Shown here: positions 15,946-22,672 of the stretch, piece by piece
How positions within the stretch are numbered: position 1 is the stretch's first letter
Layout: the number at the start of each line of letters is the position of its first letter
Origin: a virus
Reading direction: 5' to 3' (one strand)
IMG/VR virus record: IMGVR_UViG_3300030061_002646
Coordinates: 5,293 to 46,370 of that record
DNA: 41,078 nucleotides
Translations under genes and position numbers: made by a program
Notes under the pieces: model-generated
What the model saw: only the letters and a program-made list of their open reading frames with translations
The model's database searches: none
Told to the model about the DNA's origin: nothing

Positions 15946-16064
15946 AAGGATATGGGGGTTTCTACAGTAAAAACGGGAAGGACTCTTCTTACACATCGTA
16001 GTATTGGTTAGTTTTTCTCTATTCATTATATCATTGCCAAGACCCGTTTTCCCCTCATATCCTT
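15946..16064. repeat. Long bulged inverted repeat (possible structured RNA or operator)
   Basis: The left arm at 15946-15977 pairs with the right arm at 16043-16064 in three perfect blocks: AAGGATATG with CATATCCTT (9 bp), GGGG with CCCC (4 bp) and AAAACGGG with CCCGTTTT (8 bp). A ten-base bulge lies between the second and third blocks on the left side only, and about 65 bases form the loop. It starts immediately after the stop of the zinc-ribbon gene. It may act in transcription termination, protect the 3' end of the operon transcript, or be a separate structured RNA. Confidence 0.6.
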
Positions 16065-16123
16065 ATGCTGATGATGCACAGAATAGAAAAAAAGATATAC
16101 TAGCGCTTTACTTTTTACACTAT

Positions 16124-16184
16124 GTTAGAAATGGCGATGCTGGAAAGCATAGTTTCACAACCAATAAAGTTAGAAATGGCTATG
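16124..16184 (+). repeat. Pair of near-identical direct repeats
   Basis: GTTAGAAATGGCGATG at 16124-16139 recurs as GTTAGAAATGGCTATG at 16169-16184 (15 of 16 bases identical), start-to-start distance 45 bases. The spacer contains the ATGCT-GGAA-AGCAT hairpin. Two copies are too few for a CRISPR array; paired protein-binding sites or a remnant of a local duplication are possible. Confidence 0.5.
16137..16150 (+). other. Small hairpin with GGAA tetraloop
   Basis: ATGCT and AGCAT form a five-base-pair stem closing a GGAA loop, a GNRA-type tetraloop. The left strand of the stem overlaps the end of the first direct repeat copy. A short stem of this kind can occur by chance; its position among other symmetrical elements makes it worth listing. 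Confidence 0.35.
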
Positions 16185-16199
16185 TTTTATGTTAATACA

Positions 16200-16234
16200 T
16201 TTTTTATAATTATCGCCACACAAATGAGTTTTTT
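16200..16234 (+). terminator. T-rich candidate termination signals
   Basis: Two T6 runs, 16200-16205 and 16229-16234, lie about 255 bases beyond the last gene of the helicase-thermosome operon. Archaeal RNA polymerases often stop at T-tracts without a hairpin. They also precede the next small genes, so they could separate two transcription units. Confidence 0.35.
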
Positions 16235-16242
16235 GGTCTACA

Positions 16243-16250
16243 CTTTATAC
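16243..16250 (+). promoter_or_regulatory. Weak TATA-like box before the two micro-genes
   Basis: CTTTATAC at 16243-16250 lies about 20-25 bases before the ATG at 16270, a distance that would suit an archaeal promoter with a very short leader. The match to the stronger GTATATAAA boxes elsewhere in the window is poor, so this is tentative. Confidence 0.3.
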
Positions 16251-16269
16251 AATGAAAAGGGGGATTACA

Positions 16270-16350
16270 ATGAAAGATAGAAAACACCACAACGGTGCTT
16301 GTAAAATGTGGCAAGCATTCATGATAGAATCATTTGAAGATTGGGATTAG
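16270..16350 (+). CDS. Micro-protein of 26 residues
   Basis: A 26-residue product (MKDRKHHNGACKMWQAFMIE and six more residues) follows a clear Shine-Dalgarno sequence: a GGGGGA run ends about six bases before the ATG. An in-frame ATG at 16252 would add six residues but lies before that ribosome-binding site. The next small gene starts one base after the stop, suggesting a pair expressed together. The family is unknown. The basic N-terminus and acidic C-terminus (ESFEDWD) are the only notable features. Coding status is moderately supported. Confidence 0.5.
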   Translation: MKDRKHHNGACKMWQAFMIESFEDWD

Positions 16351-16351
16351 T

Positions 16352-16480
16352 ATGAATGAAGAATATTGGGATGCACAAATAGAAGGTTTTGAACAAGTGT
16401 TCAAGAAACCTATTTGGAGAGACTACTTAGAAACTCAACGTAAGTTATTAGATGAAGTATTTTCTTTAGGTTTAGATTAA
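16352..16480 (+). CDS. Micro-protein of 42 residues at the strand switch
   Basis: A 42-residue helical product (starts MNEEYWDAQIEGFEQVF, ends VFSLGLD) begins one base after the stop of the preceding micro-gene. Its own stop (16478-16480) overlaps the stop of the minus-strand gene at 16477-16479, so the two transcription blocks converge with no gap. Composition is typical of a folded helical peptide with aromatic and acidic residues. No family is recognised. The tight fit on both sides supports it as a real gene. Confidence 0.6.
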   Translation: MNEEYWDAQIEGFEQVFKKPIWRDYLETQRKLLDEVFSLGLD

Positions 16481-16782
16481 CAATCTTCGCCTTCTGTAAA
16501 ACCATCTTTTGTCTTTAAGTCAATGTAGCATTGTTTGATTATGTTGTATTGAGTTTTAGCAGCAGATTCACTCATTAAAAAATCACCATTGAAACCACCA
16601 ATAGGGGATGCACCATCAGCATAGGCATCATCCGATGCGTATATTTTACCATTGTATTGTACAGGAAATGTTTTATTTCCTTCATCATCTACTTCTTTGT
16701 AACATCTAGTATCAACTATTACACAATGGGCATAATCACAAGTTATTCCGTAGTTTGTTTCGTATTCAATTTTTAGTGCCAT
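16477..16782 (-). CDS. Unrecognised 101-residue protein of the tail gene block
   Basis: No family name can be given. The protein begins MALKIEYETNYGITCDYAH, a beginning of the type seen in small phage tail-region proteins, and is mixed beta with five cysteines. The cysteines are spread out rather than in a zinc pattern, and two are in the last half (KQCY, EDC at the end). It is the last gene of the minus-strand structural block and starts one base after the stop of the tail assembly chaperone-like gene. Its position after the fibre genes suggests a small virion or fibre-assembly protein. Confidence 0.75.
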   Translation of the reverse strand: MALKIEYETNYGITCDYAHCVIVDTRCYKEVDDEGNKTFPVQYNGKIYASDDAYADGASPIGGFNGDFLMSESAAKTQYNIIKQCYIDLKTKDGFTEGEDC

Positions 16783-16783
16783 T

Positions 16784-16993
16784 TTAATCCATCCATGTTG
16801 GTTTTGTTGGTATATTGGTATAAGCCAATTCCGGTGTTGTGTAGTCCTGTGGTAGTGTTAATAAATCTTGTCGGTATTGTTCTAATTCAGTTTTTTGTGT
16901 TTCTGTTAGATTACTATACGGAATTACCAATTGGTAAATATCCATTTCCTTTAGTAGTCCTTGTCTTATTCCTCTTAATTCATCCCATTCCAT
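16784..16993 (-). CDS. Tail (fibre) assembly chaperone-like protein
   Basis: The 69-residue protein matches the pattern of small phage tail assembly chaperones (Phage_tail_APC type): an N-terminal RQGLLKEMDIYQL, a central LTETQKTELEQYRQDLL, and a proline-rich end NIPTKPTW. Such proteins help fold or trimerise tail fibres and are usually encoded just downstream of the fibre gene, exactly as here. A GAGGTGA Shine-Dalgarno sequence precedes the ATG and overlaps the stop of the fibre gene. The family call rests on pattern and position, since the sequence is short. Confidence 0.75.
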   Translation of the reverse strand: MEWDELRGIRQGLLKEMDIYQLVIPYSNLTETQKTELEQYRQDLLTLPQDYTTPELAYTNIPTKPTWMD

Positions 16994-17002
16994 TTAATCA
17001 CC

Positions 17003-19438
17003 TCAGAAGTTATAACTCACCCATAGCATAGCCTGTGAGTTGTTAAGGTCTGTTGAACCACTTTGTCTCTTTACTTGTATAACATCACCTGCGGCAAATG
17101 TAAATAATACATCACTACCCGATTTTACAAGAGAATATTGATTACCATTAGTATTATTCAAATCACCTTCTGTAAATGTAAAGTCTTTAATATCGCTACC
17201 ACTAGTGCCGCCATTCTTTCTTATTCGTATTGTATTAGTGTTTCCACTAGTGCTTATAGCCGAACCTGCAAAGAGGAAAGATGCCGCTACAACCTTACCT
17301 GCAAACGGCATTGGATAACCATTAGGATTAGCAACTGAACTTTGAACAGTTGGAACTCTAAAATCAACCGCACTTGTATCTAATGCGGCTCTTTCATAGA
17401 ATAGTGGTGTTAATGCACCTAATACAATTCCATCACTATTACCTTCTATCCACTTAGTATCTCCATTACCCGATGCAATCACTAATTGACTTGAACCTGT
17501 TGCAGTTGGCACATCTGCATTTCCAATTACTACATTGTTTGAACCCGAAGTGATATTATCACCCGCACCATCACCTATTCCTACATTATAATTTCCTGTT
17601 GTTGTAAATAATGAGTTCACACCTATTGCTACATTTACTGCCCCCGCAGTTGACAAAGCCATCGCTTGCCAACCTACTGCTACATTAGCCCCGTCATTGT
17701 TCATCAACCCTGCACTTCTTCCAAGACACACGTTATAATTATTATTTGTATTAGCCTGACCTGCACCTTGTCCTATACATACGTTATCATTACCCGATGT
17801 TAAAGAATCTAAAGCACCATCTCCAATACCTACGTTTCTAGAACCGCTAGTGAGAACTTTGAATACATCTTTTCCAATACCTACATTATCCGTTGCCCCA
17901 TTGAGAGTTCCATGTGGAGGGGCTGCACCATCAGGAGAAATTAGAATACTATCTGTAAAGTTAGTAATGTTACTAATTACATCTGTTAAACCATTGAGAG
18001 TAGTAGCACCGCCAACTGCTGAACCTGCAACAGTCAAAGAACCCGGAATATTTACTACGCCTGATGAATCACCTGTAATCCAAGTAACGCCACCATCACC
18101 GGAACTTATTGATAGTTGGCTATCTCCTGTCGCACTTGCTACGTCTGCATTTCCAATCACTACGTTGTGAGAACCACTAGTGATATTATTCCCTGCTTCA
18201 AAACCTAATGCTACGTTATTACTTCCCGTTGTAGCGGCATAAAGAGCGTTATGTCCAAATCCTGTGTTATTACTTTTTACACCGTTACCAAACAAGGCTT
18301 GCCTACCAACAACAACATTGGCTGAACCCGTAGTTTGTGTATATTGTGCGAAATCCCCAATAGTAATATTTCCTTCACCTGTTGTTATACCACTACCTGC
18401 GGCTGTGCCTATTGCTATATTTCTATCACCTTCTGTAATCGCATCACCCGCTAATTTTCCAATGGATATATTTTGTATTGCACTAGATAAAGTCCCATGT
18501 GAAGGGGTATCGCCCGGAGAAATCCAAAGATTACCACTACCGGAAGCAATTACATCTGATAAATCATTGAGTGCAGAAGCACCACCACCATTCGCGTCAA
18601 CATAAGCCTTTATCGCACCGGATGACATTATATGGTCGTCAGTATCTACTAACTCAGTTCCTATGTCAACATCATTAATCAAATGTCCACCAAGTGTAAT
18701 GGCGGTAGCGTTAGTTGCGGTACCTGTTACATTACCCGTAAACGCACTTGATACTTTTGGAACAGTTAATATCTTAGTAGAAGGATTGTAATGGAAATCA
18801 GTAGAAGATTCGGGTCTATAATTACCCGTACCTGATGATGTATCGCCGTCAGGTAAGAACATGATTAGATTATTTTCATTTACAAATGAGCCAGCAGCGT
18901 CATTTGGGGTTACACCAACTGTACCTGCACTAGTAGCCGTGTCAGCGTTACCCTCTAAATTACCATCAAACTTTGTTGCTTCAATTTCTCCTGATGCTTT
19001 GAATATGACACCATCGGCATTACCGACCCTGAATATAATTTGGTCGTCTGTACTAAACTTAATTTGGTTATGAGCGTCTCTTCCCACAGCGCCCGTCACA
19101 GTTATTGAATCCACAAATGTATCTTTGAATCTTAGACTTGTAGTACCCAAATCAACATCACTATCAACAGGTGGATAAATTGCACCATCAGAAATATGTA
19201 ATTGAGTTGCTTGGTTAGCGTCAAATCTTAGTGTGTTATCACCGTGGAAGTATTTTACTGCCCCTGCATATTGGTCTGAACCGTTGATGAAATAAATAGC
19301 ATCGTTATTTACATTCCCTGCCGCATTCTTTTTGAAATTAAGGCGACCGTACAGCGATGACACATTTATGTCACCGGACACATTTATGTCATCTGTTACT
19401 GTTAATCCTTTCTTTACTTTAAAATCTCTTTCTGTCAA
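17003..19438 (-). CDS. Tail fibre protein with two tandem beta-repeat modules
   Basis: The 811-residue fibre-like protein starts with TTG at 19438. This start is supported by GGTGATT about seven bases upstream and by an N-terminus (MTERDFKVKKGL) matching that of the next fibre gene, which has ATG. Residues 1-285 are beta-rich with GTxxLRFKDTF-type fibre modules. Residues about 289-460 and 480-668 are two copies of one module (LNDLSDVI / LNGLTDVI, ISPxG, xHGTL, then many GxxNVxIG turns ending in GNADV-x-ATG), resembling the beta-roll head repeats of trimeric adhesins. Residues about 680-811 form a separate C-terminal domain that could be the receptor-binding tip. The likely role is host-surface recognition as a trimer. 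Confidence 0.88.
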   Translation of the reverse strand: MTERDFKVKKGLTVTDDINVSGDINVSSLYGRLNFKKNAAGNVNNDAIYFINGSDQYAGAVKYFHGDNTLRFDANQATQLHISDGAIYPPVDSDVDLGTTSLRFKDTFVDSITVTGAVGRDAHNQIKFSTDDQIIFRVGNADGVIFKASGEIEATKFDGNLEGNADTATSAGTVGVTPNDAAGSFVNENNLIMFLPDGDTSSGTGNYRPESSTDFHYNPSTKILTVPKVSSAFTGNVTGTATNATAITLGGHLINDVDIGTELVDTDDHIMSSGAIKAYVDANGGGASALNDLSDVIASGSGNLWISPGDTPSHGTLSSAIQNISIGKLAGDAITEGDRNIAIGTAAGSGITTGEGNITIGDFAQYTQTTGSANVVVGRQALFGNGVKSNNTGFGHNALYAATTGSNNVALGFEAGNNITSGSHNVVIGNADVASATGDSQLSISSGDGGVTWITGDSSGVVNIPGSLTVAGSAVGGATTLNGLTDVISNITNFTDSILISPDGAAPPHGTLNGATDNVGIGKDVFKVLTSGSRNVGIGDGALDSLTSGNDNVCIGQGAGQANTNNNYNVCLGRSAGLMNNDGANVAVGWQAMALSTAGAVNVAIGVNSLFTTTGNYNVGIGDGAGDNITSGSNNVVIGNADVPTATGSSQLVIASGNGDTKWIEGNSDGIVLGALTPLFYERAALDTSAVDFRVPTVQSSVANPNGYPMPFAGKVVAASFLFAGSAISTSGNTNTIRIRKNGGTSGSDIKDFTFTEGDLNNTNGNQYSLVKSGSDVLFTFAAGDVIQVKRQSGSTDLNNSQAMLWVSYNF

Positions 19439-19465
19439 AATTAATCACCATGATTTCACTATCCA

Positions 19466-22400
19466 TCATAATACGAGTTGCGTTGCTGCTGCTCGGAATT
19501 TGAAATTTTCTGTACTTGTACCCACCGGGTCATATTTTATCAATACATTGTCGCCACTCACAGCAGTAGTAATTGCTGCTAAGTCTGTTGCATTGGTACT
19601 CATGTGTGCGTATGTTGTGTGATGGGCTGCACTACCGTCAAAATGTACTAATATTTCCATCATTTCGTATTTTGAAGCACTAGCAGCACCTGTTGTTAGC
19701 AACTCAACTGAAAGGACCACCTTAGCAGCGCGATATAGCGTTTTATCCATACTGAAAACAGTTATTGCCGCACCACTAGAAGAACCAGCGCTGTCATCAG
19801 AATTGACTGCCAAAACTGATACGCTATTGACACCTAGAGTAGTACCATTAACTTGACCTGCGCTACTTGTAATAGCAGCCTTACTATTTACTATTGCACC
19901 AGCGCTACATCCATCTACTAGATTTAACTCAGTCGCGTCTGATGTCACAGCAGTACCTGCTATTTGTAGACCACCAGCCTTAGCGACATTAAAATCAACA
20001 TTGTTAGCAAGAGTAACTGCTGTGCTTGCAAGGGTTATCAAATCTGTGTCGTCTGTATGACCGATTGTAGCACCGCTGATGCTCAAGTCGCCTACTAATA
20101 AAGAACCTAGAGTACCTACGCTAGTTAAACTTGAACTTACTACATTGCTTCCTAATGTTGTTGCGGTTAGAGTAGTCGTACCAGCAAAACTCAAATGATG
20201 ACCCGATGTTATATCTAAATCATCGCCAACGGTCCAACCGTTGCTAGAATCATATTGTATGCTGTGTAGAGAAGTTCCCGGTGCGAATATTCCTGAACCA
20301 TCAGCAGTTGCTTCTGTAACATTAGCAGAAGAATGCTGCATAGTAGCGCCAGCGCCCACAGTACCACTAGTACCATGACCATCTAGCACAAATGTGTTAG
20401 TAGCCACACCACTTACAGTATATACACCATCTGTAATACTGTTGCCCATGTTTGAAACATATACAGATTCACCGTTAGCCATTCCATGTGATGCAGAAGT
20501 TATAGTCACTACAGCACTACTTCTAGCATATGTAGCATCTTCCATACCACCAGCAATTCCAAGAATCATTGATTTATCTTCAGCCACAATTGCAGTAGTG
20601 TTAATTACGGTTTGGTCGCCGTTTACGGTTAAATTACCTGTGATAGTCACGTTATCTCCGAAAGTAACTTCCGAAGTTCCATGTCCTATAGTAACCGGCA
20701 CACCCGATGTTGATGTACCGATTGAAATTCCATTTGTAGTGTTGGAGTTGTCTATATTTAGAGAAGTAGTAGCGTCAAGAGAAATTGTAGCACCGTCTAT
20801 TGTAGCACCAGCAGTCATGTCTACTTCTGCTGAGAACGTCTTAGTCCCTGAGAATGTTTGGTCTGTGGTGAGATGTGCTGTGTCATCATCCAAATAAGCA
20901 GATGCGACTTTTGTTCCGGTCCATGTGCCGGTCGTTATTGTACCTAGAGTATCTACATTCGCAGAACCTTGATATCCGTCTTTGAGACCGTCAGGCGTTA
21001 CTGCTCTTGAGGTGGATGTACCTGTTGTTGTCTCAGTCGTTGTTGCTAGTTCAACTACACCTGCTGCCGTTGCCGATGCCGTTGCAACCGATAACACACC
21101 TGTGTCTGCTGAAATGTTTCCACCTGCGAGTAATGCACCTAAACGAGTTAATGTTGCACTCTTGGTAGTACCATTTGCACCATCGTCTACAATGATTAAA
21201 TCAGCACCGACTAAAGCCTCACCTATGTCGGTTAAACCGTCTATGTCTAAACTGATTACACCGTGGGAATGTCCAAGACCTGTACCAGCAAGAAGAGTGC
21301 TTAACTCACTAATAGTTCCTTTTCTAGTTGGTTTGCCGGTCGCACTATCATCAACAAAAGCGATTGAATCTGTACCTAAAAATGCAGAACTACTTAATGC
21401 CGTTGTTGAGAGTCCATTAATATCCAAAGCATGAGTTACAGTTCCATCTGCTGTTGTTGTTGCAGTAAGACCACCTGTTGCAGCAAAGAATAAATCATCA
21501 CCTTGTGTAATAGTTGTTGGGTTTGAATCAGTTGTTGCTGATACAGTAAATCCGCTTCCCATTCCGTCTGCGCCTGATGCAGATGCAGCCCAAGCAAGTG
21601 TACCATCGGTCTGTGATGTCAAAACAAAGTCATTTGAATCGGGAAAATCTGTCGGTAGAATATACGTTTGAGAACCTGTGTTGTCTGCATGAATGTTATT
21701 ACTTGATGCTTTGAATCTAATTTCTCTAGAATCGCCGCCACTAGTCTCACCTGTAAATGCAAAATAAGCACCATTGCTATTTAACGTAGCATTACCTGAT
21801 GTATCTATGTCAAACACAGATTGCGCTGGCATCATAACGTTTCCTGTACCTGCGTGACTTTTTAGCCAAGATTCGTTTTTGTAACCTATTTGGAAACTAC
21901 CTCCACCAACACCACCTGCTCTTCCTATTCCCCAAGAATTACCTGAGCCACTAGCACCGACTGAGTAAATTGTACCTTGTCCGGTTGTTGGTACGTTTTC
22001 CACGTTGTCTAACACAACGGCGTTTCCTACATAATTAGCAACATAACCATCTATATCACCTTCCGGTGCATCTGTTTGAAGTAATAACTCAACATAATCT
22101 TTCAAATCACCACTTGCTGTGGTTAGACCATCAGACATAGTTCCGGTGCCACCTACTGTTTTTCCATATACTGCGGCTTGGGTTCTAGCGGGTATGGTTG
22201 AACTGTCTACATCCGGTTCATTCACACATAATTTTCCGGCTGTTCTAATTGCAGAACCTGTTGCGCGTGCTTTGAATGTGCTACTAGCGTCAAGAGTTGT
22301 AAAGAAACCTGAAGCGGGTGTATGGTCGCCTACAGTCGTAGAGTTAATTGATGAACCTGTGCTAGTTACAGTAGCGTTAAGACCGTTTGTGCCTATGTGT

Positions 22401-22669
22401 ACATCTCCAGCGGGTTGAATTGTAAGTGCTTGTACGTGGCTAGTAGCCCCACCGCCGCTATTTGTAGTAGCCCCTCCTGACTTGAGAACTACTAATCCGC
22501 CTGTACCTGTACCATCTCCTAGACCAGCCTTAATTGAGATATTTTTTCCTGTACCGTTGGTGGTGGTAACTGCATCCATATCAATGGTAGCGTGTTGTGC
22601 GTTAGAGAAGTCTATGCTTCCGCCTTCTATCTTCAATCCTGCTTTTACTTTAAAATCTCTTTCTGTCAT
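19466..22669 (-). CDS. Tail fibre protein, 1,067 residues
   Basis: This is a low-complexity, Ser/Thr/Gly/Ala-rich, beta-stranded fibre protein. Its N-terminus MTERDFKVKAGL is shared with the 811-residue fibre and is probably the attachment part. The middle contains GNLTVNGDQTVINTT followed by EDKSMILG, a module common in marine tailed-virus fibre proteins and also present in the 822-residue neighbour. The last 100 residues (from about LYRAAKVVLSVE) match the C-terminal domain of that neighbour. No collagen repeats, enzymatic motif or S74-type self-cleaving peptidase is seen. The ATG is preceded by two in-frame TAA stops of the upstream gene (22670-22675). The likely role is host-surface binding; the receptor is unknown. 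Confidence 0.88.
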   Translation of the reverse strand: MTERDFKVKAGLKIEGGSIDFSNAQHATIDMDAVTTTNGTGKNISIKAGLGDGTGTGGLVVLKSGGATTNSGGGATSHVQALTIQPAGDVHIGTNGLNATVTSTGSSINSTTVGDHTPASGFFTTLDASSTFKARATGSAIRTAGKLCVNEPDVDSSTIPARTQAAVYGKTVGGTGTMSDGLTTASGDLKDYVELLLQTDAPEGDIDGYVANYVGNAVVLDNVENVPTTGQGTIYSVGASGSGNSWGIGRAGGVGGGSFQIGYKNESWLKSHAGTGNVMMPAQSVFDIDTSGNATLNSNGAYFAFTGETSGGDSREIRFKASSNNIHADNTGSQTYILPTDFPDSNDFVLTSQTDGTLAWAASASGADGMGSGFTVSATTDSNPTTITQGDDLFFAATGGLTATTTADGTVTHALDINGLSTTALSSSAFLGTDSIAFVDDSATGKPTRKGTISELSTLLAGTGLGHSHGVISLDIDGLTDIGEALVGADLIIVDDGANGTTKSATLTRLGALLAGGNISADTGVLSVATASATAAGVVELATTTETTTGTSTSRAVTPDGLKDGYQGSANVDTLGTITTGTWTGTKVASAYLDDDTAHLTTDQTFSGTKTFSAEVDMTAGATIDGATISLDATTSLNIDNSNTTNGISIGTSTSGVPVTIGHGTSEVTFGDNVTITGNLTVNGDQTVINTTAIVAEDKSMILGIAGGMEDATYARSSAVVTITSASHGMANGESVYVSNMGNSITDGVYTVSGVATNTFVLDGHGTSGTVGAGATMQHSSANVTEATADGSGIFAPGTSLHSIQYDSSNGWTVGDDLDITSGHHLSFAGTTTLTATTLGSNVVSSSLTSVGTLGSLLVGDLSISGATIGHTDDTDLITLASTAVTLANNVDFNVAKAGGLQIAGTAVTSDATELNLVDGCSAGAIVNSKAAITSSAGQVNGTTLGVNSVSVLAVNSDDSAGSSSGAAITVFSMDKTLYRAAKVVLSVELLTTGAASASKYEMMEILVHFDGSAAHHTTYAHMSTNATDLAAITTAVSGDNVLIKYDPVGTSTENFKFRAAATQLVL

Positions 22670-22672
22670 TTA

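Larger units (their letters stand above)
15946..16251. other. Non-coding-looking gap between operons
   Basis: This stretch of about 300 bases holds no convincing gene. It contains the bulged inverted repeat, a 16-base direct repeat at 16124-16139 and 16169-16184, a small hairpin with a GGAA loop at 16137-16150, and T-runs at 16200-16205 and 16229-16234. One open frame (16004-16195, TTG start, 63 codons) has a hydrophobic start resembling a signal peptide. It overlaps the right arm of the inverted repeat and has no ribosome-binding site, so I do not call it a gene. Confidence 0.6.

Noticed and set aside
16124-16184. Possible CRISPR array
   Set aside because: Only two copies of a 16-base repeat with one mismatch, and no cas1 or cas2 genes in the window.
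16004-16195. A 63-codon open frame with a signal-peptide-like start
   Set aside because: It starts with TTG, lacks a ribosome-binding site, and overlaps the right arm of the inverted repeat and both direct repeats, so the nucleotide structure explains the region better.
15946-16251. tRNA or other classical RNA gene in the gap
   Set aside because: I could not find a cloverleaf with TTCRA arm or other recognisable RNA family; only the inverted repeat is evident.
20394-20897. A 167-codon plus-strand open frame opposite the 1,067-residue fibre
   Set aside because: The Val/Pro/Ser-rich translation mirrors the Thr/Gly/Asn codons of the fibre gene; it has no start signals.
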